DNA from: Chryseobacterium sp. H1D6B
GTDB lineage: Bacteria; Bacteroidota; Bacteroidia; Flavobacteriales; Weeksellaceae
NCBI RefSeq assembly: GCF_029892445.1
Contig: NZ_JARXVJ010000001.1
Coordinates: 3,844,001-3,908,000, forward strand
DNA: 64,000 nt
Reading direction: 5' to 3'
The notes under the pieces are model-generated. The model made no database searches. It had not been told where the DNA came from and worked only from the letters and a program-made list of their open reading frames with translations. Shown piece by piece: positions 43,376 through 53,531 of the stretch; within the stretch, counting starts at the first letter, position 1; each line of letters begins with the position of its first letter. The translations under genes were made by a program, and so were the position numbers.

Positions 43376-44368
43376 ATGAAAACAGACATTTTAACAGAAA
43401 AACACAGATTAGGGCTAGGAGGAGTAGCCATAGGAACAGCTTTTGAAAATGTAACTGATGAAGAAGCCGCTATCACTCTGCAGAAAGCCTGGGATCTAGG
43501 AATAAGATATTATGATACTTCGCCCTGGTACGGGCTTACAAAAAGTGAAAGAAGATTTGGAAGTTTCCTGCAGCATCAAGACAGAGATGATTTTATATTT
43601 TCTACAAAAGCAGGAAGACTGTTCACAGAGGTTCCGGCATCTCAAGTTCCGCCCACCATGTGGAAAAAACCGTTACACTATGATTTCAAACATGATTACA
43701 CTGCAGATGCCATAAAAAGATCCATCGATGAAAGTTTACAAAGAACAGGACTGGACCGCATTGATATTGTTTATATTCATGACCTTTCAGAAGATCAGGT
43801 AGGAGACCGGTATCCGTATTTTCTAGAGCAGGCAAAAAAGGGAGCTTTCAAAGTTCTTTCAGAGCTGCGCAGCCAAGGAGTTATCAAAGCATGGGGAATG
43901 GGAGTGAATAAAATTGAACCTATATTAGACTGTATTGAAGCTGCTGATCCTGATATATGCCTTTCTGCCACACAATATTCGATCTTAGAACATGAAGATG
44001 CTGTCGACAGACTGCTTCCCGCAGTGAGAAAAGCCGGTGTAAAACTTGTTTCAGGCGCTGGTTATAATTCTGGATTTACAGCCGGCAGAAACCGGTATAA
44101 TTATAAAGATGTTATTCCTAAAGGGATGAAAGAAAAACGGGATAAGATAGAACAAATTGCAAAAAAACATGGTACCAATATCGTACATGCCGCTCTTCAT
44201 TTTGTTTTAAATGCAGATGAATTTGCTTCTATTATTCCGGGTACAGCTAAAACCAGCCAGATTGAGGATAATGTAAAGGCTGTTCATGAAAAAATTCCTG
44301 TTGATTTCTGGAACGAATTAAAACATGAAGGATTAATCTACGAAAAAGCCCAGATTCCTCAATCCTAA
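43376..44368 (+). CDS. Aldo/keto reductase, L-fucose/D-threo-aldose dehydrogenase-like
   Basis: The 330-aa protein belongs to the AKR branch of L-fucose and pyridoxal dehydrogenases: GLGGVAIGTAFENVTDEEA, IRYYDTSPWYGLTKSERRFG (catalytic Asp, Tyr), FIFSTKAGRL (catalytic Lys), IDIVYIHDLSED and the C-terminal SIIPGTAKTSQIEDN. It would oxidise a hydroxylated sugar or pyridoxal with NAD(P). It stands alone before a terminator. Confidence 0.9.
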   Translation: MKTDILTEKHRLGLGGVAIGTAFENVTDEEAAITLQKAWDLGIRYYDTSPWYGLTKSERRFGSFLQHQDRDDFIFSTKAGRLFTEVPASQVPPTMWKKPLHYDFKHDYTADAIKRSIDESLQRTGLDRIDIVYIHDLSEDQVGDRYPYFLEQAKKGAFKVLSELRSQGVIKAWGMGVNKIEPILDCIEAADPDICLSATQYSILEHEDAVDRLLPAVRKAGVKLVSGAGYNSGFTAGRNRYNYKDVIPKGMKEKRDKIEQIAKKHGTNIVHAALHFVLNADEFASIIPGTAKTSQIEDNVKAVHEKIPVDFWNELKHEGLIYEKAQIPQS

Positions 44369-44406
44369 CATTCATAGACCACAGACAGATCTCTATGAAA
44401 TAATAA

Positions 44407-44456
44407 AGACTGTTAATGAATAATTTAGTGCTCTAAAATTTATTCATTAACGGTCT
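44407..44456 (+). terminator. Terminator-like hairpin after the fucose-dehydrogenase-like gene
   Basis: AGACTGTTAATGAATAA (from 44407) pairs with TTATTCATTAACGGTCT (to 44456) with one G-U pair and a 16-nt loop. A TTTTTAT run starts a few bases later. The position is 38 bp after the stop codon. Confidence 0.6.
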
Positions 44457-44616
44457 TCTGTTTTTATATCTCTTTGATTCAATTACACTTAAATTATTTC
44501 GTGTATAACTTTAAAGAAATATTACTTTAAGTTTAATCATTATTAAACTGTATCCATCTGTTAATTCAAAATTTCTACAAAATTAGGTATCAACTTTACT
44601 TAATAATTAATAGAAT

Positions 44617-45882
44617 ATGGATACTTTTTGTACCTATCATACCCGCTGTTTTTTGATTGTATTATTATCTGTTTTTTATTTTCAGACTAATGCACAAACA
44701 AAAAACACATTGTTTTATTTCCTCGAAACAGCCAGAAATAACAGCCCGGTTTTAAATGACTATAACAATCAGGTTATTTTTAACCGTATAGACAGTTTAA
44801 AGCTTAGAGCCACTTATGGTTTTATTGTTTCTGGGGAAGGAAATGCAGGATACTCTCCAAGTATAAAGGGATGGGGATATGACAGTGCGTTAACTAACGG
44901 GCAATCGGTATTTGCGGGAGTAAGAGTCGCTAAAGAATTTATCAGCCGTAACAATCTCAATACCCGTCTGGCAGGTTTTAATGCCAGCATCGCCCAGATA
45001 TTGGCTCAGAAAAATATAAATATACAAACTCTTGATAAACAGATCACTGATCAATATATTACAGCCTATGCCAGCCAGCAGCAGTATAATGTAGGTAAAG
45101 AAATTATCCATCTTCTGGAACAGGAAGATATTGCTTTAAAAAAACTGACACAGGCATCCGTTTTTAAACAGACAGATTATCTCACATTCAAAGTGACTCT
45201 TCAGCAGAACGAACTTGCTTTGGAACAGCAGCGGGCAGACTGGCAGAATAACTATGCCCTTCTTAATTATTTATCAGGAATTGCAGATGATACTTTTGAG
45301 CCTATTGAAGCCCCCTTTTTTAAAGAAGACTTAATTCCTGCTGCCTTTGAAGAAAGCATGTATCAAAAAGCATTTCAGGCAGACAGTCTGAAGCTGGCCA
45401 ATGATGCCAAGATCATTCAATATGATTACAAGCCTAAAATCACTGCTTTTTCCGACGGCGGTTACCAGTCTTCATTCGCCCACACTCCATACAAAAATTT
45501 TGGAATGAGTATCGGCATTGGTGTTACTATTCCTTTGTATGACGGCCATCAGAAAAAGATGCTGCTGCAGCAAAACCAATTGACCCTGCAGACCCGCCAG
45601 AAATATCTCGAGCAGACCCAAAGACAATACCAGCAGCAGATTATTCAAATAAAAAATCAAATAGAGCAGTATGACAAAATGATTAATACAGCCAATCAGC
45701 AAATGACCTATGCCAAGACACTGGTTGAAGCCAATGCCAAACAGCTTCCCACGGGCGATGTAAGGATAATAGATTTAATATTATCCATTAACAATCTGCT
45801 CAGCCTGAAAGGAAATATCATACAATATAACAAAATACTGTCTGGCTTGAAAAATCAACTGCATCATTTAATTATTCAGTAA
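44617..45882 (+). CDS. TolC-family outer-membrane efflux protein
   Basis: The 421-aa protein begins with a signal peptide (ends FYFQTNAQT) and has the TolC/OEP repeat of long helices, including FLETARNNSPVLNDYNNQ and QTRQKYLEQTQRQYQQQIIQIKNQIEQYD. It is the outer-membrane duct of the tripartite pump encoded by the next two genes, 2 and 4 bp apart. The family forms trimers that bridge to the adaptor and inner-membrane pump. Confidence 0.9.
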   Translation: MDTFCTYHTRCFLIVLLSVFYFQTNAQTKNTLFYFLETARNNSPVLNDYNNQVIFNRIDSLKLRATYGFIVSGEGNAGYSPSIKGWGYDSALTNGQSVFAGVRVAKEFISRNNLNTRLAGFNASIAQILAQKNINIQTLDKQITDQYITAYASQQQYNVGKEIIHLLEQEDIALKKLTQASVFKQTDYLTFKVTLQQNELALEQQRADWQNNYALLNYLSGIADDTFEPIEAPFFKEDLIPAAFEESMYQKAFQADSLKLANDAKIIQYDYKPKITAFSDGGYQSSFAHTPYKNFGMSIGIGVTIPLYDGHQKKMLLQQNQLTLQTRQKYLEQTQRQYQQQIIQIKNQIEQYDKMINTANQQMTYAKTLVEANAKQLPTGDVRIIDLILSINNLLSLKGNIIQYNKILSGLKNQLHHLIIQ

Positions 45883-45884
45883 TC

Positions 45885-46805
45885 ATGAAACAAATCATCA
45901 TTATTATCGTAAGCGCTGCCTTTATTTTTAGCTGTAAGAATAAAATGGAAAATACCGCAGCCTCTGATCCTGACATAAAGCCCAAAACAATTGTAACAGC
46001 AACTTATCCTTCTGATACAGTTCAGCTTAACAATACCATAACGCTGAATGCCACTGCTGCCTATCTTTTAAAATCTGATGTGAAGGCCAACAGTAACGGT
46101 TACATCACGAAAATGACTATCAAGTTAGCAGACCGAGTAAACAGGGGTACTTTACTTTTTGGATTACAGACTAAAGAAGCAAGAGCTTTAGGGAATACAA
46201 TTAATAAACTGGACAAATCTTTTCGTTTTACGGGAACCTCAACAGTAGTAAGCCCTGCAACAGGATATGTAGCAATGCTGAATCATCAGATCGGTGATTA
46301 CGTACAGGATGGGGAAGTACTGGCGGCCATTACCGATGCAGACAGTTTTGGTTTTGTAATGGATGTGCCTTATGAATATTTACAGATCATAAAAGATAAA
46401 AAAACTCTTCCGATAACCCTGCCGGGCGGGAAAACACTGCAGGGAAAAATCACGAAAATTATGCCGGCTGCTGATGCAGTTTCGCAGACAGTGAAAATTC
46501 TATTACAGGTTTCAGACCATACGATTCCTGAAAATTTGATTGGAACAGTAACCTTCTCTAAAACTACAGCTTATGGGTTATCAGTCCCTAAAATGGCTGT
46601 TCTCAGTGATGAAACACAGTCTTCATTTTGGGTTATGAAATTAATCAATGACACTACAGCTGTAAAAACAGATATTACAAAAGGTGTGGAAACAGATAAA
46701 TACATCCAGATAAAATCCGGGGACTTAACAACAAAAGACAGAGTGGCTGTCTCAGGGAATTTTGGTTTAAGCGATACTGCCGCAGTAAAAATACAAAAAC
46801 CTTAA
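45885..46805 (+). CDS. RND efflux periplasmic adaptor (lipoprotein)
   Basis: The 306-aa product starts with a lipobox (AFIFSC at residues 12-17), then a biotinyl-lipoyl-like section (LKSDVKANSNGYITKMTIKLADRVNRG and PATGYVAMLNHQIGDYVQDGEVL) and a beta-barrel domain. This is the membrane-fusion protein that links the RND pump to TolC. It is short for the family, with the hairpin helices nearly absent. The RND permease gene begins 4 bp after its stop. Confidence 0.88.
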   Translation: MKQIIIIIVSAAFIFSCKNKMENTAASDPDIKPKTIVTATYPSDTVQLNNTITLNATAAYLLKSDVKANSNGYITKMTIKLADRVNRGTLLFGLQTKEARALGNTINKLDKSFRFTGTSTVVSPATGYVAMLNHQIGDYVQDGEVLAAITDADSFGFVMDVPYEYLQIIKDKKTLPITLPGGKTLQGKITKIMPAADAVSQTVKILLQVSDHTIPENLIGTVTFSKTTAYGLSVPKMAVLSDETQSSFWVMKLINDTTAVKTDITKGVETDKYIQIKSGDLTTKDRVAVSGNFGLSDTAAVKIQKP

Positions 46806-46809
46806 TCTG

Positions 46810-49800
46810 ATGAAAAAATCATTTTTTGTAACCTATAAAAGCCCTTTACTCGTATTGATCTTGTTGATACTGGCTGGAGGGATCTTTTTTTATACTAAAA
46901 TTCAGTCGGCTTTATTTCCCCAGATCACTTTTCCAAAAATAAAAATCATTGCCGATGCCGGCCAGCAGCCCGTTAACCAAATGACAGTCGGTGTAACGAA
47001 AGTATTGGAAAATGCAGTGAAAAAAGTTCCTGATTTAGAGATTTTAAAAAGCACAACCAGCAGAGGAAGCTGTGAAATTTCAGCATTCATGTCCTGGAAC
47101 GTCAATGTAGATCTTGCCAAACAGCAGATAGAAAGCAGTATTAATGAAGTAAGAAATCAGCTGCCGGCGGATGTGAATATCTCTGTAGAAAAAATGAATC
47201 CGTCTATTCTTCCGGTAATGGGCTATTCATTAAATTCCAATACAAAAGATCCTATTGAGCTTAAACAGTTAGCCCTGTATACCATCAAACCTTTTCTTTC
47301 ACAAGTTCCGGGAGTAAGTGAAATAAGAATCATCGGCGGGCAGGATAAAGAATTCCGTGTGATAATGGATCAGACAGTAATGGCAAGATTAGGCATTACC
47401 CCTGCTTCAGTACAGCAGGCCATTAACAACACTAATTTTATAAAATCAAACGGCTACTCCTCGGATTTCCGCTATCTCTATCTTACCCTTACCGATGCAC
47501 AGATCCGTAATGAAACCCAGCTGAAAAACCTCGTGGTCAGTAATAACGGCAGCCGTATCGTTTTTTTAGGAGATATTGCCCAGATCAATATCCATAATGC
47601 CAAACAATATATTAAAGTAAATGCCAACGGACAGGAAAGCATCCTGATTGCAGTGATACAGCAGCCTAACGCCAATGTAGTAGATCTCACAAAAGCAATG
47701 CAGTCAAAAATTGCAGAACTGCAAAAAACGCTGCCGAAAGATGTCGTCATAAAACCTTATTACGTGCAGGCAGATTTTGTAAATGATTCTATTAAAAGTG
47801 TAACAGATGCTTTATGGATAGGTCTTGTTCTAGCCATTATCACAGCTGTTATTTTCCTCCGCTCATGGAAAGCCAGTGCTGTTATTTTAATTACAATTCC
47901 AATCACATTAAGTCTTACCATGCTTGTGTTATATACCATGGGACAGACATTTAATATCATGACACTGGGAGCAGTTGCAGCCGCTATAGGACTCATCATT
48001 GATGATGCCATTGTAGTAGTGGAGCAGATACACCGTACCCATGAAGAACATCCTGAAGAACCTTCCAGAACACTGGTGCAGAAAGCCATTAATTACCTCT
48101 TGAAAGCAATGATAGGATCATCACTCAGTACGATTGTTATCTTTTTGCCTTTTATGCTGATGAGCGGTGTAGCAGGAGCTTATTTTAAAGTCATGACAGA
48201 TACGATGATTATTACGCTGGTCTGCTCTTTTTTTTCCACCTGGATATTACTGCCTGTTGTTTATTTATTACTCTCATCAGGAAAAGCAAAATCGAAAGAT
48301 CTCCAGCACCACGATGTAAAAGAAAGAAAATGGGTAGGCTTCTTTGTTAAAAGACCTTTTTACAGCTATATTTTCATTGGATTATTAGTTATTTTAACAG
48401 CAGTTATTCTCCCTAATATCAGCACAGGGTTTCTTCCGGATATGGATGAAGGAAGTATTGTTTTAGATTACAATTCACCTCCTGGAACCTCCCTGGAAGA
48501 AATAGACAGAGAACTGAAACAAGTCGAAAAAATAATAACATCAACCCCCGAAGTAGAAGCTTACAGCAGAAGAACAGGAACACAGATGGGCTTTTTTATT
48601 ACAGAACCGAACAGAGGTGATTATTTAATTCAGTTAAAAAAGAACAGAAGCAAAACGACTAATGAAGTTACAGATGATATCAGAAGCAGGATAGAGGCTT
48701 CCGGTCTGCCTTTGACGGTAGATTTCGGACAGGTGATTACAGATATGCTCGGTGATTTGATGAGCAGTGTCCAGCCTATTGAAATTAAAGTTTTCGGAAC
48801 TGATCAGAAAGTTATTGAAAATTATTCAAAAAAAATTGCAGACGTTGTAAAGAAAGTAAACGGTACAGCAGATGTATTCGACGGGATTGTGATCGCCGGG
48901 CCATCAATGATAGTCACTCCAAAGCTCCCTGTTTTAGCACAGTATACTATTTCTTTACCTGATTTTCAGAACCAGCTTCAGGCTGATTTAGACGGCAATG
49001 TGGCCGGAAATATTTTTGATAATGTGCAATATACTCCAATAAGATTATTAAACAACCAAAAAAGCAACCAGTCTTTAAGCGATATCAACAACAGTATGAT
49101 TGCTTTACCCAACGGCACATTGAAACCATTAAGTGAATTTGCAACAGTAACCGCAGCAGCCGGTTCAGCAGAAATAAACAGGGAAGACCTCCAGACTTTA
49201 GGGATCATAACTGCAAGACTGGATAATGGAAATCTGGGCGGAACCATCCAGGAAATTCAAAAACAGATCAATCAGAAAATAAAACTGCCGAGTGGTTATT
49301 CCATAGTGTACGGCGGCGCTTATGCAGAACAGCAGCAGTCATTTAAAGAACTGCTTATCATCTTAGTTGTTTCCAGTCTATTAGTGTTTTCTGTAATGCT
49401 CTTTTTATTCAGAAATGTACTGGTCGCCCTTATCATTTTATTCATTTCTGTACTTGGGCTTTCTGGAGGGATTCTCCTGCTATATTTTACAAATACTCCA
49501 TTGAATGTAGGAAGTTATACAGGACTGATTATGATGGTAGGTATCATTGGTGAGAACGCTATTTTCACTTATCTGCAGTTTCATGAAAGTTTAGCCTCGA
49601 AAACCAAAGAACAGGCTGTCATCTATGCCATCAGTACAAGACTCCGTCCAAAATTAATGACCGCTCTGGGGGCTGTCATTGCATTAATGCCTTTAGCATT
49701 AGGTATCGGAACCGGGGCACAGATGCATCAGCCTTTAGCCATTGCTGTTATCGGCGGATTCATAGTTGCTTTGCCGCTTCTGCTTATTGTGCTGCCTACT

Positions 49801-49845
49801 TTACTCAATAAAATCAATTTAAAACAAGAAGAATCAATCAATTAA
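46810..49845 (+). CDS. RND efflux transporter permease
   Basis: The 1011-aa protein has the AcrB/CzcA architecture: a single segment near the N-terminus (FYTKIQSALFPQITFPKI), a large periplasmic loop, six segments including AAIGLIIDDAIVVVEQIHRTHEEHP with the proton-relay acidic pair, a second loop, and six more segments ending LRPKLMTALGAVIALMPLALGIG. The substrate is not evident: the pair DD in TM4 fits hydrophobe or metal pumps. It is part of a six-gene operon with TolC, adaptor, beta-propeller, HD and EamA genes. Confidence 0.92.
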   Translation: MKKSFFVTYKSPLLVLILLILAGGIFFYTKIQSALFPQITFPKIKIIADAGQQPVNQMTVGVTKVLENAVKKVPDLEILKSTTSRGSCEISAFMSWNVNVDLAKQQIESSINEVRNQLPADVNISVEKMNPSILPVMGYSLNSNTKDPIELKQLALYTIKPFLSQVPGVSEIRIIGGQDKEFRVIMDQTVMARLGITPASVQQAINNTNFIKSNGYSSDFRYLYLTLTDAQIRNETQLKNLVVSNNGSRIVFLGDIAQINIHNAKQYIKVNANGQESILIAVIQQPNANVVDLTKAMQSKIAELQKTLPKDVVIKPYYVQADFVNDSIKSVTDALWIGLVLAIITAVIFLRSWKASAVILITIPITLSLTMLVLYTMGQTFNIMTLGAVAAAIGLIIDDAIVVVEQIHRTHEEHPEEPSRTLVQKAINYLLKAMIGSSLSTIVIFLPFMLMSGVAGAYFKVMTDTMIITLVCSFFSTWILLPVVYLLLSSGKAKSKDLQHHDVKERKWVGFFVKRPFYSYIFIGLLVILTAVILPNISTGFLPDMDEGSIVLDYNSPPGTSLEEIDRELKQVEKIITSTPEVEAYSRRTGTQMGFFITEPNRGDYLIQLKKNRSKTTNEVTDDIRSRIEASGLPLTVDFGQVITDMLGDLMSSVQPIEIKVFGTDQKVIENYSKKIADVVKKVNGTADVFDGIVIAGPSMIVTPKLPVLAQYTISLPDFQNQLQADLDGNVAGNIFDNVQYTPIRLLNNQKSNQSLSDINNSMIALPNGTLKPLSEFATVTAAAGSAEINREDLQTLGIITARLDNGNLGGTIQEIQKQINQKIKLPSGYSIVYGGAYAEQQQSFKELLIILVVSSLLVFSVMLFLFRNVLVALIILFISVLGLSGGILLLYFTNTPLNVGSYTGLIMMVGIIGENAIFTYLQFHESLASKTKEQAVIYAISTRLRPKLMTALGAVIALMPLALGIGTGAQMHQPLAIAVIGGFIVALPLLLIVLPTLLNKINLKQEESIN

Positions 49846-49860
49846 TAAATCATCTATACA

Positions 49861-50886
49861 ATGAAAACAAAATCTTTTATCACTGCCGGTGCATTTTTAT
49901 GTCTTTCATTACATGTATCTGCCCAGAAAGCGGTTTCTTTAAATACCATAAAGACTTTTAAAATAGGAGGGAATGAAGACGGCTGGGATTATTTAGCAGT
50001 CAATCCAAAAAATAACCTGCTCTATGTAAGCCATGGAACCCGTGTCAATATTTTAAATAAAACCACAGGTGAAAGTATTGGAGAGATTGAAGGGACTGAA
50101 GGAGTTCACGGCATTGCATTTTTACCAAATTCTGATAAAGGTTTTATTACCTGCGGAAAATTAAACACGGTGAAGATATTTAATACTGAAACTAATAAAG
50201 TTACCGCTGAAATTCCTGTAGGCAAAAATCCGGATGCTGTATTTTATGAATCTTTTACTAAAAAAATAATCGTCTGTAACGGTGGAAGCAATAATCTGAG
50301 CATCATAGATCCGGAAACCAATACTGTTATAAAAACTATCGATGCCGGCGGAAAACCTGAAACGGCGGTAAGTGACGGCAGAGGGAAAATATTCGTCAAT
50401 ATTGAAGACAAAAATGAAATTATTGTCATTGATGCTGCTGCCCATTTCACTGTAACCCATCATTGGGGGCTCGATAAAGAAGAAGGTCCCTCAGGGCTCG
50501 CTGTTGATTCTAAAACCAACAGGCTTTTCAGCACTTGTGATAAAATGCTGGTTATTTTAGATTCAGAAACAGGAAATTTAATTAAAAAAATTCCCATAGG
50601 AGATCATTGTGACGGGGTTGTTTTCGATGATAAAACAAATACAATTTATACTTCTAACGGAGAAGGAAATATATCGGTGATTCAGGAAAAAAATGGCGGT
50701 CAGTTTATTGTACTTAAAAATACTATTACTAAAAAAGGGGCACGTACCATTGCATTAGATCATTCAACACATATGCTGTATTTACCGACAGCCGATTTTG
50801 ACGAAAAAGAAAAAGACAGCAGAGGCAGACCCAAGGTGAAAGCGGGTACTTTTCAGGTTTTAGCAGTAAAAACACCTTTAAAATAA
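49861..50886 (+). CDS. YncE-like beta-propeller protein, secreted
   Basis: The 341-aa protein has a signal peptide (ending HVSAQ) and seven-bladed propeller repeats of the YncE/YVTN type: NLLYVSHGTRVNILNKTTGE, VKIFNTETNKVTAEIPVGKNPDAV and NNLSIIDPETNTVIKTIDAGGKPETAV. It is periplasmic and probably binds a ligand or partner of the pump. It begins 15 bp after the RND gene. An SMP-30-like lactonase is an alternative. Confidence 0.88.
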   Translation: MKTKSFITAGAFLCLSLHVSAQKAVSLNTIKTFKIGGNEDGWDYLAVNPKNNLLYVSHGTRVNILNKTTGESIGEIEGTEGVHGIAFLPNSDKGFITCGKLNTVKIFNTETNKVTAEIPVGKNPDAVFYESFTKKIIVCNGGSNNLSIIDPETNTVIKTIDAGGKPETAVSDGRGKIFVNIEDKNEIIVIDAAAHFTVTHHWGLDKEEGPSGLAVDSKTNRLFSTCDKMLVILDSETGNLIKKIPIGDHCDGVVFDDKTNTIYTSNGEGNISVIQEKNGGQFIVLKNTITKKGARTIALDHSTHMLYLPTADFDEKEKDSRGRPKVKAGTFQVLAVKTPLK

Positions 50887-50894
50887 CAATCATC

Positions 50895-51482
50895 ATGGAT
50901 AATCTACTAGAGACTGTAAGCCGGTATGTTATATCATTCCTTACTGAAAATCTCTCCGACAAACTTACTTTTCATAGTATTAACCACACTTATGAAGTAG
51001 TAGAGGCCGTCAAAGAAATAGGGATGCAGAGCAGCCTCTCCGCCGGTGAGATGCGGCTATTAATCACCGCAGCCTGGTTTCATGACTGCGGGTATGCAAA
51101 TACCTATATTGATCATGAAGAAGAGAGCAAAAAAATAGCTGAGAACTTCTTAGATACTCTTACCATCGAAAAAGATTTTATTAAAGGAGTTCTACAGTGT
51201 ATTGAATCAACAAAATATTCTCAAAAACCTTCTTCATTAATTGAAAAAATACTCTGTGACGCAGATTTCTACCACTTCACCAGAACCACCTATCCAAAAT
51301 ACGAAAAAGCAATAAGACAGGAGTTAGAAATATTTTTGGGACTGCAGTATACTGATGAAGAATGGTCAATAAAAAATTGTAATTTCCTTAATGAACACTG
51401 TTATCATACAGAGTACGGCACACGGGTTCTGGCTCAATTTAAAGAAGTTAATATTCAATTGGTCAATTTAAAAACAAATTAA
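50895..51482 (+). CDS. HD-domain phosphohydrolase
   Basis: The 195-aa protein has the HD signature FHSINHTYEVVEAVKEIG, then AAWFHDCGYANTYIDHEEES (the HD pair) and LCDADFYHFTRTTYPK, the fourth metal ligand. HD proteins of this group hydrolyse nucleotide phosphates. It lies 8 bp after the beta-propeller gene and 3 bp before the EamA-like gene. Its substrate and role with the pump are unknown. Confidence 0.88.
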   Translation: MDNLLETVSRYVISFLTENLSDKLTFHSINHTYEVVEAVKEIGMQSSLSAGEMRLLITAAWFHDCGYANTYIDHEEESKKIAENFLDTLTIEKDFIKGVLQCIESTKYSQKPSSLIEKILCDADFYHFTRTTYPKYEKAIRQELEIFLGLQYTDEEWSIKNCNFLNEHCYHTEYGTRVLAQFKEVNIQLVNLKTN

Positions 51483-51485
51483 ACT

Positions 51486-51902
51486 ATGTGGTTCTATTAC
51501 GCTTTACTATCAGCTTTATTCGCAGCATTCACAGCAATTTTCGCCAAAATAGGAGTGTCTAATATCAATTCTAATCTTGCAACAGGGATCAGGACTATTG
51601 TAATTCTTGTGCTGGTCTGGAGTATTATATTGATAAAAGGGGAAACGAAAGAGATCATTTCATTATCAAAAACAAATATTATTTTTCTTGTCCTATCAGG
51701 AGCAGCCACGGGATTATCGTGGCTGTTCTATTTTAAAGCTTTACAGATCGGAAAAGTAGCACAGGTAGCATCGGTGGATAAATTAAGTGTAGCGATAGCC
51801 ATCATTTTATCTGTAGTCTTTTTTAAAGAAACACTCACCCTTAAAACTATTATAGGAGCTGTCCTGATTATCAGTGGAACGATCTTATTTGCTTTGAAAT
51901 AA
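51486..51902 (+). CDS. EamA/DMT-family single-domain transporter
   Basis: The 138-aa protein has five hydrophobic segments and the EamA pattern: ALLSALFAAFTAIFAKIGV, SGAATGLSWLFYFKALQIG and SVDKLSVAIAIILSVVFFKE. It is a half-size DMT exporter that would dimerise in the inner membrane. It is the last gene of the RND operon and converges on the monooxygenase gene with 25 bp between stops. Confidence 0.88.
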   Translation: MWFYYALLSALFAAFTAIFAKIGVSNINSNLATGIRTIVILVLVWSIILIKGETKEIISLSKTNIIFLVLSGAATGLSWLFYFKALQIGKVAQVASVDKLSVAIAIILSVVFFKETLTLKTIIGAVLIISGTILFALK

Positions 51903-51927
51903 ATGTAATTTCTCTACATCTAAAACT

Positions 51928-53490
51928 TTAATGTTCTGCCTCCGAATTACGAATAAACCATCGGTCAGCCGCTTTTTGAAGCTCACTGTAGTCCGGATTG
52001 TTGTCAGAAGCCCAGGCAACAATACCATCAGGCCGGATCAATAAAGCATTTAAACCTAATTGTTCTTTTGCCCGGCCGGAAACATATTTGATCTTCCCGC
52101 CATATTCGTCCGCCAAAGTTTTAAGTAAAGGATTTCTATCAAAATCAAGGAGTATTCCTTTGCCGTCATGCATTAAATCACCAATTTTCGTATCATCTTC
52201 AAACTCAAAGTTAGGCATACTGCGTCCTGCTAACGGATGATCACTGTCAAGTTCGTACTTCATAAAAACACCCCAAACACGCCCTGCAAAATAGCCAGCG
52301 CCGTCGTGTGTATTAATAAGGTCACTGACAATTGAATACAATGCCCGGGCAGACGGATCTGGTTTCATAATGGCAACCTGAGCCCGTGACCAATCCAGGA
52401 CCTGTGCACCAATTGGATATCGTTCATTATAATAAGTGTCCAGCAGGCTTTCCGGTGCTTCATCCCGGATCACAGCAGCAAGTTTCCAGCCTAGGTTCAT
52501 GGCATCGCCCAGCCCAAGATTAAGTCCCTGACCTCCCAGCGGCGAATGAATGTGGGCTGCATCACCAGCCAAAAGTACTCGTCTACTGCGGTAAGTTACT
52601 GCCTGCCGTGCCCGGTCTGTCCAATTAGCAGCTGTATGCAGGGCAGTGATAGTAACATCTGTATCCGAAACGCGGCGGAGTACTTCCTGTACATGTTCAA
52701 GCGTAAGCGGTTTTCCCGAACTATGAAATGCTCCGCCGTCAAAATCCTGTATCATCAGATAGCCCGGCTGCGACTGCATATACATTCCTCTGGCAGTTAC
52801 ATTCCGTCCCGGTTTCAACTTTTCGGGGTCAGCAAGATCTGATTTAACGGTGTATCCAGTAAACTCAGGTTCTGTTCCGGCGAATTCAAAACCTCCTGTT
52901 TTACGGACAACACTGCGGCTTCCATCACATCCTGCCAGCCATTTACATTGAAAAGACTGCCCATTTGATTGAACAGTTACCCTGTCCTCTGTTTGGTGAA
53001 AATCGGTAACAGCAAAACCACGCTTAATTTCTACACCTAAAGATACTGCCCTGCGTGACAGTACCGTTTCCAGCTCTTCAATTTCAGAAATTAAGCTGGT
53101 ATCGGTAGAACTTTGCAGACGATACTTCCATTTTGACGTATCAATATTGCCCTCAAGAAATGGAATTCCAGCAAAATGTCCAGCCTGACGCTGGGCTCCT
53201 TGTTTAGCATTTTGGTGAGGATTTTTAATTCGTTTATGCACCTCTAGCTCTTCCAGCAGTCCGCGTCGGTAAAGCGCTTCAATAGTAGGGGCTGAGAGTC
53301 CCCGGATTCCAAAAGGAAGCTGCTTTAAAGGGGAATGCGGGTTTTCTGATTTTTCCAGTATCAGGACTGAACATTTGGCCAAGGCCAGTTCACAGGCTAG
53401 GAAAAGACCTACAGGCCCTGCTCCGGAAATAACTACATCATAAATAGATTGATCTTGTATTTGTTTATTGCTTTCTAATATTGTTTTCAT
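51928..53490 (-). CDS. FAD-dependent aromatic/polyketide-type monooxygenase
   Basis: From the ATG at 53490 the 520-aa protein is a class A flavoprotein monooxygenase. It has the FAD motif DVVISGAGPVGLFLACELA, the CDGSRSVVRK (DG) motif, and VLLAGDAAHIHSPLGGQGLNLGLGDA with the second FAD motif. A thioredoxin-like C-terminal tail follows, as in rifampicin and phenol hydroxylases. It could hydroxylate an aromatic compound or an antibiotic. The segment looks less AT-rich than its neighbours. It follows the AraC gene on the same strand by 41 bp. Confidence 0.9.
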   Translation of the reverse strand: MKTILESNKQIQDQSIYDVVISGAGPVGLFLACELALAKCSVLILEKSENPHSPLKQLPFGIRGLSAPTIEALYRRGLLEELEVHKRIKNPHQNAKQGAQRQAGHFAGIPFLEGNIDTSKWKYRLQSSTDTSLISEIEELETVLSRRAVSLGVEIKRGFAVTDFHQTEDRVTVQSNGQSFQCKWLAGCDGSRSVVRKTGGFEFAGTEPEFTGYTVKSDLADPEKLKPGRNVTARGMYMQSQPGYLMIQDFDGGAFHSSGKPLTLEHVQEVLRRVSDTDVTITALHTAANWTDRARQAVTYRSRRVLLAGDAAHIHSPLGGQGLNLGLGDAMNLGWKLAAVIRDEAPESLLDTYYNERYPIGAQVLDWSRAQVAIMKPDPSARALYSIVSDLINTHDGAGYFAGRVWGVFMKYELDSDHPLAGRSMPNFEFEDDTKIGDLMHDGKGILLDFDRNPLLKTLADEYGGKIKYVSGRAKEQLGLNALLIRPDGIVAWASDNNPDYSELQKAADRWFIRNSEAEH

Positions 53491-53531
53491 ATTGAATGAT
53501 TGAAAGCTCAAAATTCCGAAATGCCGTTGTC

